A program made the position numbers and the translations under genes. DNA of 64,000 nt from Micromonospora alfalfae (GTDB lineage Bacteria; Actinomycetota; Actinomycetes; Mycobacteriales; Micromonosporaceae): contig NZ_JAKKFH010000024.1 in NCBI RefSeq assembly GCF_022230925.1, positions 53,704 to 117,703 on the forward strand, read 5' to 3'. Positions 43,297-52,601 of the stretch are shown one piece after another. The notes under the pieces were generated by a model that was not told where the DNA came from, did no database searches, and saw only the letters and a program-made list of their open reading frames with translations. How positions within the stretch are numbered: position 1 is the first letter of the stretch; each line of letters opens with the position of its first letter.

Positions 43297-43725
43297 TCAG
43301 GGGCAGTTGACCCATTCCTCGGTGCCGTCGGTGAAGACCTGCCGCTTCCAGATCGGCAGTCGCGCCTTGACCTCGTCGACCAGTCGGGCGCAGGCCGCGA
43401 AGGCAGCCGCCCGGTGCGCGGTGCTCACCGCGGCGACGAGCGCCACGTCACCGATCACCAGGGGGCCGACCCGGTGCGAGACCGCCACGGCGTAGACGTC
43501 GGGCTCCGCGGCGATCTCGGCGGCCACCTCGCGCAGCACCTGTGCGGCGCTCGGGTGCCCCTCGTACTCCAGGCTGGTGACCTGTCGACCGTGGTCGTGG
43601 TCGCGGACCACGCCCTGGAACGACACCACGGCGCCGGCCCGGCGGTCGGCGACCGCCGCCTCGTGCGTGGCGAGGTCGAGCGGCTGGTCGGTGACCTCGC
43701 CGAAGGTGATCGCTGGTGCGGTCAC
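43297..43725 (-). CDS. moaE: Molybdopterin synthase catalytic subunit MoaE
   Basis: 142 residues. MoaE transfers two sulfurs from MoaD to cyclic pyranopterin monophosphate to make molybdopterin. Conserved pieces are GAVVSFQGVVRDHDHGRQV, VSHRVGPLVIGDVALVAAV, and KARLPIWKRQVFTDGTEEWV with the catalytic lysine (KxxxxIWK). Its ATG overlaps the moeA stop by 4 bases. It is the last gene of the moaC-mog-moeA-moaE run. Confidence 0.95.
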   Translation of the reverse strand: MTAPAITFGEVTDQPLDLATHEAAVADRRAGAVVSFQGVVRDHDHGRQVTSLEYEGHPSAAQVLREVAAEIAAEPDVYAVAVSHRVGPLVIGDVALVAAVSTAHRAAAFAACARLVDEVKARLPIWKRQVFTDGTEEWVNCP

Positions 43726-44978
43726 GACGCACGCTCCCCGGGAAACAACGGCAGTGGGACGATCGGAACCCGGTCGCCCGGCTCACCGCGGGTGCCGGGT
43801 CGGATGACAGCGAACCCGTCCGCGCCGGCCAGGCCCCGCAGCATCGCCGAGCCGACGTGCCGGACCGGGAACGCGACGCCGGCGGAGCGGTCCAGTCGGA
43901 CCAACGCCAGGTGGGTGTGGTCACCGCGACCGGGCACCGCCTCGGCCAACGTGACCTGCGGCAGCACCGGCATCGACCGGCCCTGGAGGCCGGCGAGCAG
44001 CGGGGCGACAAGCGACACCAGCGCCACGATGGCGGACTGCGGGTTGCCCGGCAGCCCGGCCACGAACCGGGCCCGCCCGTCGGGGCCGGTCAACCGGGCC
44101 AGCAGCATCGGGAAGCCCGGGCGGACCGCCACCGTGTTGACCACGTAGTCGGCGCCGAGCGCCTCCAGGGTCGGGTGCAGGTGGTCGACCGGACCGTTCA
44201 TGGTGCCGCCGGTGGTGCAGACCAGATCGGCGTGGCCCAGCGCCGAGCGTAGGGCCGCCACGTGCGCGGGCAGCGTGTCGGCCACCGGGCCGACCACGTC
44301 GGATGGGCGGACCTGGCAGCCGTAGCGCCGCAGCCAGGCTGGCACCGCGGGGCCCAGCGCGTCGCGGATGCGACCGGCCGCGGGCGGGCCCGCCGTCAGC
44401 AACTCGTCGCCGAAGACCAGCAGCGCGGCGCGCGGCGCCCGCCGGACCCGCAGCGTGTCGTGCCCGCAGGCAGCGGCCAGGCCGATCACCGCCGGGTCGA
44501 CCGGCGTGCCGACCGGCAGCAGCTCCTCATCGGCGTACGCCTCCTCGCCGGGTTTCCGCCACTCGGGCGTCTCCCGGGGAACGCCGGTGACCAGGCCGTC
44601 AGCGCTCGTCGACTCTTCCACCCGCAGCACGGCGGTGGCGCCCTCGGGCACCATCGCGCCGGTCGCGATCTCGACTGTGGTGTCGTCCTCGGTGAGCGGC
44701 TCGGGGGTGCTGCCGGCAAGGACCCGGCCGACGACGCGCCAGGGCCCGCTGCCCCGCACCGCCCAGCCATCCACGCTGGAGGTCGGGAACGCCGGCAGGT
44801 CGGTGCGGGTGGTCAACGGCTCGGCCAGGGTCGACCCGTCGATGTCGACAAGTGGTCGGGCGGCGGCGGGTAGCGCGGCGGCCAGACCGACCGCGTAGAC
44901 CCGCGAACGTGCTTCCTCCCACCCGGCCGGCGGGGGTGCGGTGACCCGATCCGCTGTGGGTGCGGTTTCCGTGCTCAC
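43722..44978 (-). CDS. moeA: Molybdopterin molybdotransferase MoeA
   Basis: 418 residues, starting at ATG 44978. MoeA inserts molybdate into adenylated molybdopterin. Visible parts: the N-terminal SSVDGWAVRG and ATGAMVPEGATAVLRVEE domains, the nucleotide-binding TTGGTMNGPVDHLHPTLEAL domain with Asp, and the loop GLPGNPQSAIVALV. The catalytic domain is of full length. Followed by moaE with a 4-base overlap and preceded by the mog gene 77 bases upstream. Confidence 0.95.
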   Translation of the reverse strand: MSTETAPTADRVTAPPPAGWEEARSRVYAVGLAAALPAAARPLVDIDGSTLAEPLTTRTDLPAFPTSSVDGWAVRGSGPWRVVGRVLAGSTPEPLTEDDTTVEIATGAMVPEGATAVLRVEESTSADGLVTGVPRETPEWRKPGEEAYADEELLPVGTPVDPAVIGLAAACGHDTLRVRRAPRAALLVFGDELLTAGPPAAGRIRDALGPAVPAWLRRYGCQVRPSDVVGPVADTLPAHVAALRSALGHADLVCTTGGTMNGPVDHLHPTLEALGADYVVNTVAVRPGFPMLLARLTGPDGRARFVAGLPGNPQSAIVALVSLVAPLLAGLQGRSMPVLPQVTLAEAVPGRGDHTHLALVRLDRSAGVAFPVRHVGSAMLRGLAGADGFAVIRPGTRGEPGDRVPIVPLPLFPGERAS

Positions 44979-45055
44979 CGACCGAGCCTATCGGCACGGA
45001 CCGACACCCGCCCGGGCCTGGCGCGCACCGGTCACTGGTCGCCGCGGGGAAGCGG

Positions 45056-45526
45056 TCAGTGGTCCCCGCCGCGGAGCTGGTCGACGGTGTGCCCGAGGAT
45101 CGGCCCGAGAACGGCAAGGCCATCCCGGGCACCGCCGGTCGAGCCGGGCAGATTGACCACCAGCATCCGCCCGGCGACCCCGGCCAGGCCCCGGGACAGC
45201 ACAGAGGTCGGCACCCGGTCACGACTGTGCGCGCGGATCGCCTCGGCGATGCCCGGGACCTCGTAGTCCAGCAGGCCGCGGGTCACGTCCGGGGTGCGAT
45301 CCGTCGGGGTCACTCCGGTGCCACCGCTGGTCAGCACCACGTCGACACCGTCGGCGCGGGCGGCCCGCAAAGCATCGCCGACCGGCTCACCATCGGGCAC
45401 CACCACCGGGTCGTCGACCTGGCAGCCCAGCTCGCGCAGGCCGGCCACGAGCAGCGGGCCGCTGGTGTCGGCGTAGACACCGGCAGCGGCCCGGTTGGAA
45501 GCGACGATCACACGAGCCCGGATCAC
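45056..45526 (-). CDS. mog: Molybdopterin adenylyltransferase (MogA/MoaB)
   Basis: 156 residues from GTG 45526, which overlaps the moaC stop by 4 bases (GTGA). The fold has LTSGGTGVTPTDRTPDVTRGLL (TSGGTG and the catalytic Asp of DxTP) and VVNLPGSTGGARDGL. It adenylates molybdopterin before metal insertion by MoeA. Actinobacteria may use it as Mog or MoaB; the neighbours fit Mog-like activity. Confidence 0.92.
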   Translation of the reverse strand: MIRARVIVASNRAAAGVYADTSGPLLVAGLRELGCQVDDPVVVPDGEPVGDALRAARADGVDVVLTSGGTGVTPTDRTPDVTRGLLDYEVPGIAEAIRAHSRDRVPTSVLSRGLAGVAGRMLVVNLPGSTGGARDGLAVLGPILGHTVDQLRGGDH

Positions 45527-46014
45527 TGCCGGTCCTCCGGACGGACCCACTCGCCGGTCTTGCCGCCCTCCTTGCGGAGCACCCGGACCGCCTCCACCGA
45601 GGCCGCCGGGTCGACCGCCTTGACCATGTCGATCAGGGCGAGACCGGCGACAGCAACAGCGGTCAACGCCTCCATCTCCACCCCCGTCCGGTCCGCGGTG
45701 CGGGCGGTGGCCGTGATCTCCACGGTGTCGGCGGTCAGCCGCAGGTCGACTGTGACACCGTGCAGGGCGATCGGGTGGCAGAGCGGGATCAGATCAGGAG
45801 TGCGCTTGGCCCCCATGATCCCGGCGAGCCGGCCGACGGCCAACGCGTCTCCCTTGGGCAGCCCGTCGCGATGCAACAGGTCGATGACCTCGGGCGTGGT
45901 CCGCAAACGGCCGGCCGCGACGGCCAACCGACCCGTCACCGCCTTGGCGGAGACGTCGACCATGCGGGCCGCGCCGGCGCGATCGACGTGGCTGAGCTGC
46001 GCGGGTTCGGTCAC
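45523..46014 (-). CDS. moaC: Cyclic pyranopterin monophosphate synthase MoaC
   Basis: 163 residues. MoaC turns MoaA's product into cyclic pyranopterin monophosphate. The motifs MVDVSAKAVTGRLA, IMGAKRTPDLIPLCHPIALHG and GVEMEALTAVAVAGLALIDMVKAVD are complete, with the active-site lysine in the last one. It is the first gene of the run; the region upstream (46015-46276) has two large palindromes. Confidence 0.96.
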   Translation of the reverse strand: MTEPAQLSHVDRAGAARMVDVSAKAVTGRLAVAAGRLRTTPEVIDLLHRDGLPKGDALAVGRLAGIMGAKRTPDLIPLCHPIALHGVTVDLRLTADTVEITATARTADRTGVEMEALTAVAVAGLALIDMVKAVDPAASVEAVRVLRKEGGKTGEWVRPEDRQ

Positions 46015-46049
46015 GGTCGTGAGCCTATCGGTGCGGTACGACGGCGGTC

Positions 46050-46120
46050 GGAAGGAGCGGCGTCACGCTGACGATCGCACCGGGTGCTGACGGCGTGACG
46101 GCCCCGACGCCGCTCCTTCC
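46050..46120 (-). terminator. Large imperfect palindrome upstream of moaC (terminator of the SARP gene or leader)
   Basis: GGAAGGAGCGGCGT (46050-46063) pairs with ACGCCGCTCCTTCC (46107-46120); inside, CGTCACGC (46061-46068) pairs with GCGTGACG (46093-46100). It lies between the regulator stop (46277) and the moaC start (46014), both on the minus strand, so it may end the regulator transcript or act as a 5' leader of moaC. Confidence 0.55.
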
Positions 46121-46180
46121 TTGCCGACCCGCCGCCGAGGTCGCTGGGGGGACCCGGCAGCGGGCGCGTGTCGACGACCC

Positions 46181-46202
46181 GGTTCTGCCCACGGGCAGAA
46201 CC
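46181..46202 (-). terminator. Perfect 10-bp-arm palindrome after the SARP gene
   Basis: GGTTCTGCCC at 46181-46190 and its complement GGGCAGAACC at 46193-46202 are two bases apart, so the hairpin would lose a pair or two at the tip. It is 75 bases past the regulator stop. It could be a terminator or a protein-binding site; a T-run is missing. Confidence 0.5.
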
Positions 46203-46276
46203 TCCCCCGTTCGCCGATACGACAGGGAGGCTATCGGGCCGGACGATAAGAAATCGATAAGCGCCGTTCAGGCTGG

Positions 46277-49200
46277 TCAGCGCTCTGCGACCGGGGTTGC
46301 GTCAGGCAACTCGGCGAGGCGGCGTTCGGCCTCGAAACGCTCCGGCACGCCCATCCGTCGGAAGATCGCCAACGCCCGCTCCCAGTGCCGCCGGGCCTCG
46401 ACGGGGTCCGTGCGGACGAAGTGTTCGGCCAGCCCGGCCAGGGCTCGGCCCTGCTCGTGCGGGTGCGCGATCCGAGTAGCCAACCGCAACGCCTCCTGGT
46501 GCACCTCGAACGCCTCGTCAGCCCGGCCCTGCGCCAGCAGGGTCCGCCCGAGTTCGTTCAGCGCGGCCGCCTCGACGTGTCGCTCTCCCGAACCGATCGC
46601 CAACTTCTGGGCCAACTCATGCTCCTGCTGGGCCTCCACCAGCCGACCGAGACCGCGATAGGCGATCCCGAGGTCGTTGCGCACCTCGGCCTCGGCATAC
46701 CGGTGGCCGGTGCGGTCGCGTAGCGCCAACGAGGCCAGCAGAATGCGGATCGCCTGCGGAAGGTCGCCCATCCGGACCCGCACGGCGCCGATATGGCTGA
46801 GGGCGTTGAGTGTGTGGAAGACGTCGGAGTTCGTCCGGGCCCACGCCAGGTGCAGGCGGTGTATCCGGAGCGCCTCCTCGTAGCGACCCAGTGAGGTGAG
46901 TGCCATGCCGAGGTTCGGCAGCGCCATCGGCACCTTGGCTTTGCCGTATCCCTTGTAGTCACGCAAGCGCTCAAAACCGACCCTCACCGCTCCAGTCAGG
47001 TTGCCGCTCCAGTAGTAGACAGCAGCGAGGTTGGCGCGGTACCGCGCGGTTCTGAGCACGTCCCGCGAGTCTTTGGAGAGGGCGACAGCGCGGGTCAGAT
47101 GGTGCAGCGCTTCCCGGTTGTCGCCAGTCCGGATATATCCGGAAGCGAGGTAGTTGTTCACCAATGCCGCTGCATCGACGTCCCCGGATGCGTCCGCTGC
47201 CGTCAGCGCGTGCCGGTGGGTCGTGATGATGTCCTCGAAGTATCCGCGGATGTAACAGAATCGCCAGAGGGCACGGGCCAGCCGCCACGAATGCTCGTGG
47301 AAGCCCTCATCGAGCGCTGCCCTCACCATCGTTACCAGGTCCGTCCGCTCCGCTTCCAACCAGTCAGCGGTGGGCTCCCCGATCGCGTCGACCAACTCGG
47401 GTCGCCCGAACGGGAGATGTGTGACGCGAGATTCCAGGTCGTTGAGCTCCAGCGTCTTAGCGACCCTCAGTGCTACCTCCAGAGTGAAGTCGAGCAGGTG
47501 AGCCAGCCCTGCCTTTCGGTCGCTCGCGGAGTCGGTACGCGAACACAGCTCGATGGAGTACTGCCGCATGAGGTCGTGCAGTCGATATCGCGTCGAGTCC
47601 AGGTCCTCCACCAGATTCCGGTCGACAAGGTCGTCGAGCGCCGCACGAGCCTCCGCGATCGGCAGCCCGGTCAGCGCGGCGACCGCCGGCGCGCTGAAGC
47701 GGCTACCGGGATACAGACCCAGAAACCGGAAGACACGCTTGGTCGAACTGGTAAGCGGCTCATAGGAAGCGGCGAAGGCACCGGTGACGGTGCTCTCCTC
47801 CTGAGCCAGATGGTGCAGCGCTGGAGCATCGCCAGCCATCTGCTCGGCAAGGTCCGCCAACCGCCAGCCGCGCCGGTGCGCCAGCCGCGCACCGGCCAGC
47901 CGGATCCCCAGTGGGAGGTACCCGCACCGACGCACCACCTCGGCGGCTGCCTCCGGTTCGGCCTCAACCCTTTCCCGACCGATGCTCAGGCTGAGGAGAT
48001 CCACGCTCTCCTGTGGGTTCAGGAGCGGCAGCGTCTGCGAGGGCCCGACGTCCAGGTGGGACAGACGCCGCCGCGAGGTAACCAGCACGACGGTGGTCGG
48101 CTCGGCCGGCAGCAGGGGCATGATCTGCTCGCTGCTCGCCGCGTTGTCCAGCACCACCACCGACCTCCGGCGGGCCAGTTCCTGTCGCCACAACTCCACC
48201 CTGTCGTCGAACTCCACCGGTACACGACCAGCAGGAACGCCCAGCTGTCGAAGCAGGGTGACCAGGGCACTCGCTGGCTCGACCAGGTGCTTCTCCCCGT
48301 GCCCGCACAGGTCGATGAAGAGCGCGCCGTCCGGGTACCGATCGGACAGCCGGCGGGCCAGGTGCACGGCGAGGGTCGTCTTGCCGCTACCCGCCATGCC
48401 ATCGATGATGTGCACGGCCGGCACCCGTTCCTCGACCCGCCAGGTCTCCGCCAGCAGCCGCGACACCACGTCCTCTCTGCCGACGAAGTCGGTGACCGCC
48501 CGGGGGAGGTGATCCACCGGTTCAGGCCGAGGGGCCCCTTCGGGGATCAGGACACTGCCTGGCGAGGCTGCCTTCGAAACACGGCGGGCGCTCTGGCCAG
48601 CCGGACGAGGTACGGCGTGCTTCCCCGGTCGCTGGGATGGCACCGCCGAGACGATAGTGCGGTAGAAAGCCTGAAGGTCGGAACCCGGGAGGACGCCGAG
48701 CTCGGCCATCAGCTTCGTCCGAACCTCGTCGTACGTGACGAGCGCACCCGCGTGGTCGCCTCGCTCGTGCAGCGCCCGAGCGAGAAGGGCGTACGCCGGT
48801 TCCCGGAGGGGATGACGGGCGATGGCCTCCCGCAACAGGGGGATCGCGAGGTCGCTCCGCCCCACTCTGAGCTGCGCGTCAGCAAGGAGTTCCACGGCCA
48901 GCAGATGTTCCTCCTCGGCGGCTACCACGCGTGCGCCGAGCACGGGCCCGAGCGACATGCCGGCGAGCATCGGTCCCCGCCAGCGCGCCACGGCCGACCT
49001 CAACCGTGCCAGGGCCCGGTCCATATGGCCGGCCATCAGGGCTTCGCGGCCCGCAGCGAACTCCATCTCGAAACGGAACACGTCGATAGCTTCGGGTTCC
49101 AGGGTGAACTGGTAGCCGCTTTGCTGTCTGACGATGACGCCCCGACCAGACTCGAAGGTCTCGAAGGTTCGGCGCAGGTTGGCGGCGTAGGTCCGTACGT

Positions 49201-49381
49201 TCGGCACCGCGGAGCGCGGCGGGCTGTCTGGCCACAGCTCGTCGACCAGGTCGTTGACTGTCACCAGTTGCCCGGGTTGGACCGCGAGCATCGCGAAGAC
49301 GGCCTGCTGTTTAGGCGTACCCAGGTGCAGCTTGCGACCGAGCAGGTGCACTGAGAGGCCGCCCAGAAGTTGAATGTCCAC
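46277..49381 (-). CDS. AfsR/SARP-family transcriptional regulator with NB-ARC and TPR domains
   Basis: 1034 residues. The N-terminal winged helix (MDIQLLGGLSVHLLGRKL to about 95) and bacterial transcriptional activation domain (about 100-245) are those of SARP/AfsR. An NB-ARC/STAND ATPase follows: P-loop DGMAGSGKTTLAVHLARRL at about 330, Walker B VVVLDNAASSE, and LGIRLAGARLAHRRGW. The last 350 residues form TPR-like helical repeats. These switches usually activate antibiotic-type clusters, but no biosynthetic genes are next to it. The base composition appears a little lower in G+C than its neighbours. Confidence 0.93.
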   Translation of the reverse strand: MDIQLLGGLSVHLLGRKLHLGTPKQQAVFAMLAVQPGQLVTVNDLVDELWPDSPPRSAVPNVRTYAANLRRTFETFESGRGVIVRQQSGYQFTLEPEAIDVFRFEMEFAAGREALMAGHMDRALARLRSAVARWRGPMLAGMSLGPVLGARVVAAEEEHLLAVELLADAQLRVGRSDLAIPLLREAIARHPLREPAYALLARALHERGDHAGALVTYDEVRTKLMAELGVLPGSDLQAFYRTIVSAVPSQRPGKHAVPRPAGQSARRVSKAASPGSVLIPEGAPRPEPVDHLPRAVTDFVGREDVVSRLLAETWRVEERVPAVHIIDGMAGSGKTTLAVHLARRLSDRYPDGALFIDLCGHGEKHLVEPASALVTLLRQLGVPAGRVPVEFDDRVELWRQELARRRSVVVLDNAASSEQIMPLLPAEPTTVVLVTSRRRLSHLDVGPSQTLPLLNPQESVDLLSLSIGRERVEAEPEAAAEVVRRCGYLPLGIRLAGARLAHRRGWRLADLAEQMAGDAPALHHLAQEESTVTGAFAASYEPLTSSTKRVFRFLGLYPGSRFSAPAVAALTGLPIAEARAALDDLVDRNLVEDLDSTRYRLHDLMRQYSIELCSRTDSASDRKAGLAHLLDFTLEVALRVAKTLELNDLESRVTHLPFGRPELVDAIGEPTADWLEAERTDLVTMVRAALDEGFHEHSWRLARALWRFCYIRGYFEDIITTHRHALTAADASGDVDAAALVNNYLASGYIRTGDNREALHHLTRAVALSKDSRDVLRTARYRANLAAVYYWSGNLTGAVRVGFERLRDYKGYGKAKVPMALPNLGMALTSLGRYEEALRIHRLHLAWARTNSDVFHTLNALSHIGAVRVRMGDLPQAIRILLASLALRDRTGHRYAEAEVRNDLGIAYRGLGRLVEAQQEHELAQKLAIGSGERHVEAAALNELGRTLLAQGRADEAFEVHQEALRLATRIAHPHEQGRALAGLAEHFVRTDPVEARRHWERALAIFRRMGVPERFEAERRLAELPDATPVAER

Positions 49382-49515
49382 CCGTCCCCCTGCCCCAGCG
49401 GGGTATTCAGCCGATCACGCCCCGAAGCTTACGGGCACCGGATGTAACGCCCGACGCCAATCAAGCCGCCGACGCGAACGCTCTTGCGGCCGCCCGGTGC
49501 AACAGGCCCGACGAG

Positions 49516-49533
49516 TGCAATGCGAACATTGCA
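49516..49533. promoter_or_regulatory. 7-bp-arm inverted repeat upstream of the SARP gene
   Basis: TGCAATG (49516-49522) and CATTGCA (49527-49533) flank CGAA, 135 bases upstream of the regulator start. Autoregulation is possible but the site is unproven. The rest of the 647-base gap (49382-50028) holds no gene I can support; it includes an A+T-rich stretch at 49800-49860. Confidence 0.4.
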
Positions 49534-50028
49534 AGAACCATATGTTGCCTCAACGTTCTCAACTCCTGCCGCATCACGGAAAGAAGGAGCGAAAGCCGCA
49601 GTCGATGAAGGGGACTCCTACCGGAAGCTGGCCGGCGGTCGACCGAATCGGCGGATGAGTTGCGGCATCAAAGCACCCACACTGAGGGCGCGGTCTAATC
49701 AGTCACCACGGCTCGCGACATTCCGCGACGGACCGGATGCAACAGGCGAGCATCCCAGCGCTCTCCGCACCGGAACGCAAACAGAATGTCACTTATGCCC
49801 ACAGGATTAACTAATGTTGAGGATAACGACATTTATCATCCCTAACTAGGGCCAACCCCATTTAAGCTCCATTCGTAGAGAGTCGGCTCCAACAGAGCCC
49901 GACAACCGCACGAAGGAGGGGGTGGGGTGAAATGCGCGGAAACGAGTGGGGCTGACATCGGTGCAGGACTTCTGCATCGCCCGGCGATATGGTTGCGAGC
50001 ACGACAGGCGAGGTAATCCAGGAGTTGC

Positions 50029-52551
50029 GTGGCCTCTTCACAACGACGCGATGACGGGACCGATCGACGGCTACGGCTGATCGTCGGTCTCCTCGTCGTT
50101 GCTGCCACGATCGTTGCGCTCGCCTCCCTGAGACTGACCTTCCCTGCGGCCGAGGCTCCGACACCCGACGGAGCAACCCTGGTAACGCTGACCGCGATGA
50201 TCGCCTTGGGCGCGTTCGTCAAGACGCGCGTACGTGTCCGATCCACGGTGCACCTGATCAGTTGGAGCGAGGCCGCGATCGTCATTGCGGCTGCCATTGC
50301 TCCCCTTCCATGGGTGGTGCTCTGCACCTGCATCGGGATCACCATCGCCTCGGTTCGCCTACCACCGATCAAGCTGACCTTCGGCGTCGGCAAGAACATC
50401 CTCGTCGCGGCCGGAGCAGGCATTGCCTTCGCACTGCTCGGTTGGACCTGGCCGGCCATGCATGCCCCGCAGTTGGTGGGGATCCTGTCGGTGGCGTACC
50501 TCCTCGCCGCCTTCCTTGACGAGGTGCTGGCGATCCCCGTGATCGCGCTCGCCTCCGGCACCAGAATCTCGACTCAGTTCCGCAGCAACCTGGATCTTCG
50601 CCTGGCTGGCTACGCGGTCCGTTTCGTGGTGGCGGCCCTGACCCTGCTCACCCTCCAGATGGACCCCCGGCTACTGCTCGCCGTCCCACCCCTGGTCCTG
50701 AGCCTGCACCTGGCCTACTCCGCACGCATCCGAGGCCGCACCGAACAGCAGGCGTGGCAGCGGCTGGCCCGCACCACCGACGCGCTCAACGTGGTCGACC
50801 TGGACAACGTCCTCACCACCGCAGTTACCCAGGCCGCCGAGTTGTTCTCCGCCGACGAGGTCGAGATCGAGCTGCGCGAGGGCGGCCGCACCGTACGCGG
50901 CGGCACCGGCGGCATCACCTTCGACGGCCCGACCGGCACGCCCACCGACGTGGCAGGCACTGTCGTCCCCGCGCCGCTGGAAGGCCACGACCGGACAGTC
51001 GACGTCGGCATGCTCCGACTGCGCTTCCGCGGCCCGGTGCGGCTCTCCGAGCGGGAGCAGTACACCCTGCGCACCTTCGCCTCCGCGCTCTGCACGGCCG
51101 TGCGCAACGCCCAGGCGTACGCCGAACTGGCCCGGGTCGCCGACGAGCACGCGTACGCGGCCTCGCACGACGCGCTGACCGGCCTGGCCAACCGCCGGCA
51201 CCTCCTCGACGAGGGCACCGAGCAGCTGAGCACCCGCCGCGCCGACGGGGTGACGGCGCTGGTGCTGATCGACCTCAACCACTTCAAGGAGGTCAACGAC
51301 ACGCTCGGGCACGCCGCCGGTGACCAGGTGCTGGTGCAGGTGGCAGACCGGTTGCGGGGCGCGGCTCAGGCGACCGACCTGGTGGCCCGCCTCGGGGGCG
51401 ACGAGTTCGCCGTACTCCTGCGCGGCCTGCCGGCCCCGGCGGTGGCGGCGCACCGGGCCGAGACGCTGCTCGCCGCGCTGCACGAGCCGTTCGACCTGGA
51501 CGGCATGCGAATCAGCGTCGAGGCCAGCGGCGGCATCTCCGGCGCCCCGTCCAACGGCGGCATGGCCGAGCTGCTACGCCGCGCCGACGTGGCCATGTAC
51601 CAGGCGAAGCGGGCCGGGCAGCGGATCGCCACGTACGCCCCGACCCGGGACACCGCCGACCTGGGCCGCCTCACCCTCGGCGGTGACCTGCCCCGCGCGG
51701 TCGCCGACCACGAGTTCGTCGTCAACTTCCAACCGATAGTCGACCTGGGCACCGGCGAGGTGACCAGCGCGGAGGCGCTGGCCCGCTGGCACCACCCGAC
51801 CCACGGCATGATCGACCCGCTGCGGTTCCTGGAGGCGGTGGAACGCTCGGGCCTGCTACCGGCCTTCGCCGAGGCGATCCTCGACCAGGCGCTGCTCGCG
51901 GCGGTGAGTTGGCGCGACGCCGGCTTCGACGTACCGGTCGCTGTCAACGTATCCCCACGCAGCCTGCTCGACGCGCGGTTCCCCGGCTCGGTGCTGGCCC
52001 GCCTCAGAGCCCACGACCTCCCACCGGACCGGCTGGTCCTGGAGCTGACCGAGACGCTGACCCTCAGCCAACTCGACGTGGTCGACCGGGTGCTCAGCCG
52101 GCTACGCGACGAGGGCGTCCGGTTGGCGTTGGACGACTTCGGCACCGGCTACTCCTCGCTCTCGCTGCTCTCCCGGATCCCGGTACACGAGCTGAAGATC
52201 GACCGGAGTTTCGTGACGACGATGGAGAGTTCGGCGGAGGCCGCCGCCGTCATCCGTTCCACCCTCGACCTGGGCCGCAGCCTCGACCTGGACGTGGTGG
52301 CCGAGGGCGTGGAGAGCGAACCGCAGCGGCGGGCCCTCTGGGAGTTGGGCTGCGTCGCCGGCCAGGGGCACCTGTTCGCCCGCCCGATGCCGTCCGGCAC
52401 CCTGCTCGCGGCGATGCAGCGCGGCTCGGGCGGCCGACCGGGCACCCTAGCCGCGCCGCTGCACGACACCGGAGCGGTGATCCGGCTGAGCCAGAACCGC
52501 CGCCAGGCCGGCCGCTCCAAGCCCGACCGCCTGCCACACCTGCCCGCCTGA
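50029..52551 (+). CDS. GGDEF-EAL bifunctional c-di-GMP protein
   Basis: 840 residues from GTG 50029 with CAGGAG upstream. The N-terminus carries about six membrane helices (MASE-like), then a GAF-like region (about 240-360). The GGDEF domain has an intact GGDEF (RLGGDEFAVLL, Gly456-Phe460) and NHFKEVNDTLGH. The EAL domain has an intact EAL (Glu582-Leu584, in AEALARWHHP), NVSPRSLL and ELTETLTL, DDFGTGYSSL, and AEGVES. Both catalytic sites look complete, so it could make or break down cyclic di-GMP. Confidence 0.94.
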   Translation: MASSQRRDDGTDRRLRLIVGLLVVAATIVALASLRLTFPAAEAPTPDGATLVTLTAMIALGAFVKTRVRVRSTVHLISWSEAAIVIAAAIAPLPWVVLCTCIGITIASVRLPPIKLTFGVGKNILVAAGAGIAFALLGWTWPAMHAPQLVGILSVAYLLAAFLDEVLAIPVIALASGTRISTQFRSNLDLRLAGYAVRFVVAALTLLTLQMDPRLLLAVPPLVLSLHLAYSARIRGRTEQQAWQRLARTTDALNVVDLDNVLTTAVTQAAELFSADEVEIELREGGRTVRGGTGGITFDGPTGTPTDVAGTVVPAPLEGHDRTVDVGMLRLRFRGPVRLSEREQYTLRTFASALCTAVRNAQAYAELARVADEHAYAASHDALTGLANRRHLLDEGTEQLSTRRADGVTALVLIDLNHFKEVNDTLGHAAGDQVLVQVADRLRGAAQATDLVARLGGDEFAVLLRGLPAPAVAAHRAETLLAALHEPFDLDGMRISVEASGGISGAPSNGGMAELLRRADVAMYQAKRAGQRIATYAPTRDTADLGRLTLGGDLPRAVADHEFVVNFQPIVDLGTGEVTSAEALARWHHPTHGMIDPLRFLEAVERSGLLPAFAEAILDQALLAAVSWRDAGFDVPVAVNVSPRSLLDARFPGSVLARLRAHDLPPDRLVLELTETLTLSQLDVVDRVLSRLRDEGVRLALDDFGTGYSSLSLLSRIPVHELKIDRSFVTTMESSAEAAAVIRSTLDLGRSLDLDVVAEGVESEPQRRALWELGCVAGQGHLFARPMPSGTLLAAMQRGSGGRPGTLAAPLHDTGAVIRLSQNRRQAGRSKPDRLPHLPA

Positions 52552-52601
52552 GCAGGCATCGCCCCGCTGGGCGGGCAGCCCGGTCTGCCAGACTGTCGCG
52601 C

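Noticed and set aside
46050..46120. Moco riboswitch upstream of moaC
   Set aside because: Position fits, but the sequence is a simple nested palindrome and I cannot align it with the known multi-helix Moco motif; listed only as a hairpin.
49374..49810. Short frames in the gap upstream of the SARP gene
   Set aside because: No ribosome binding site, codon bias or family similarity supports them.
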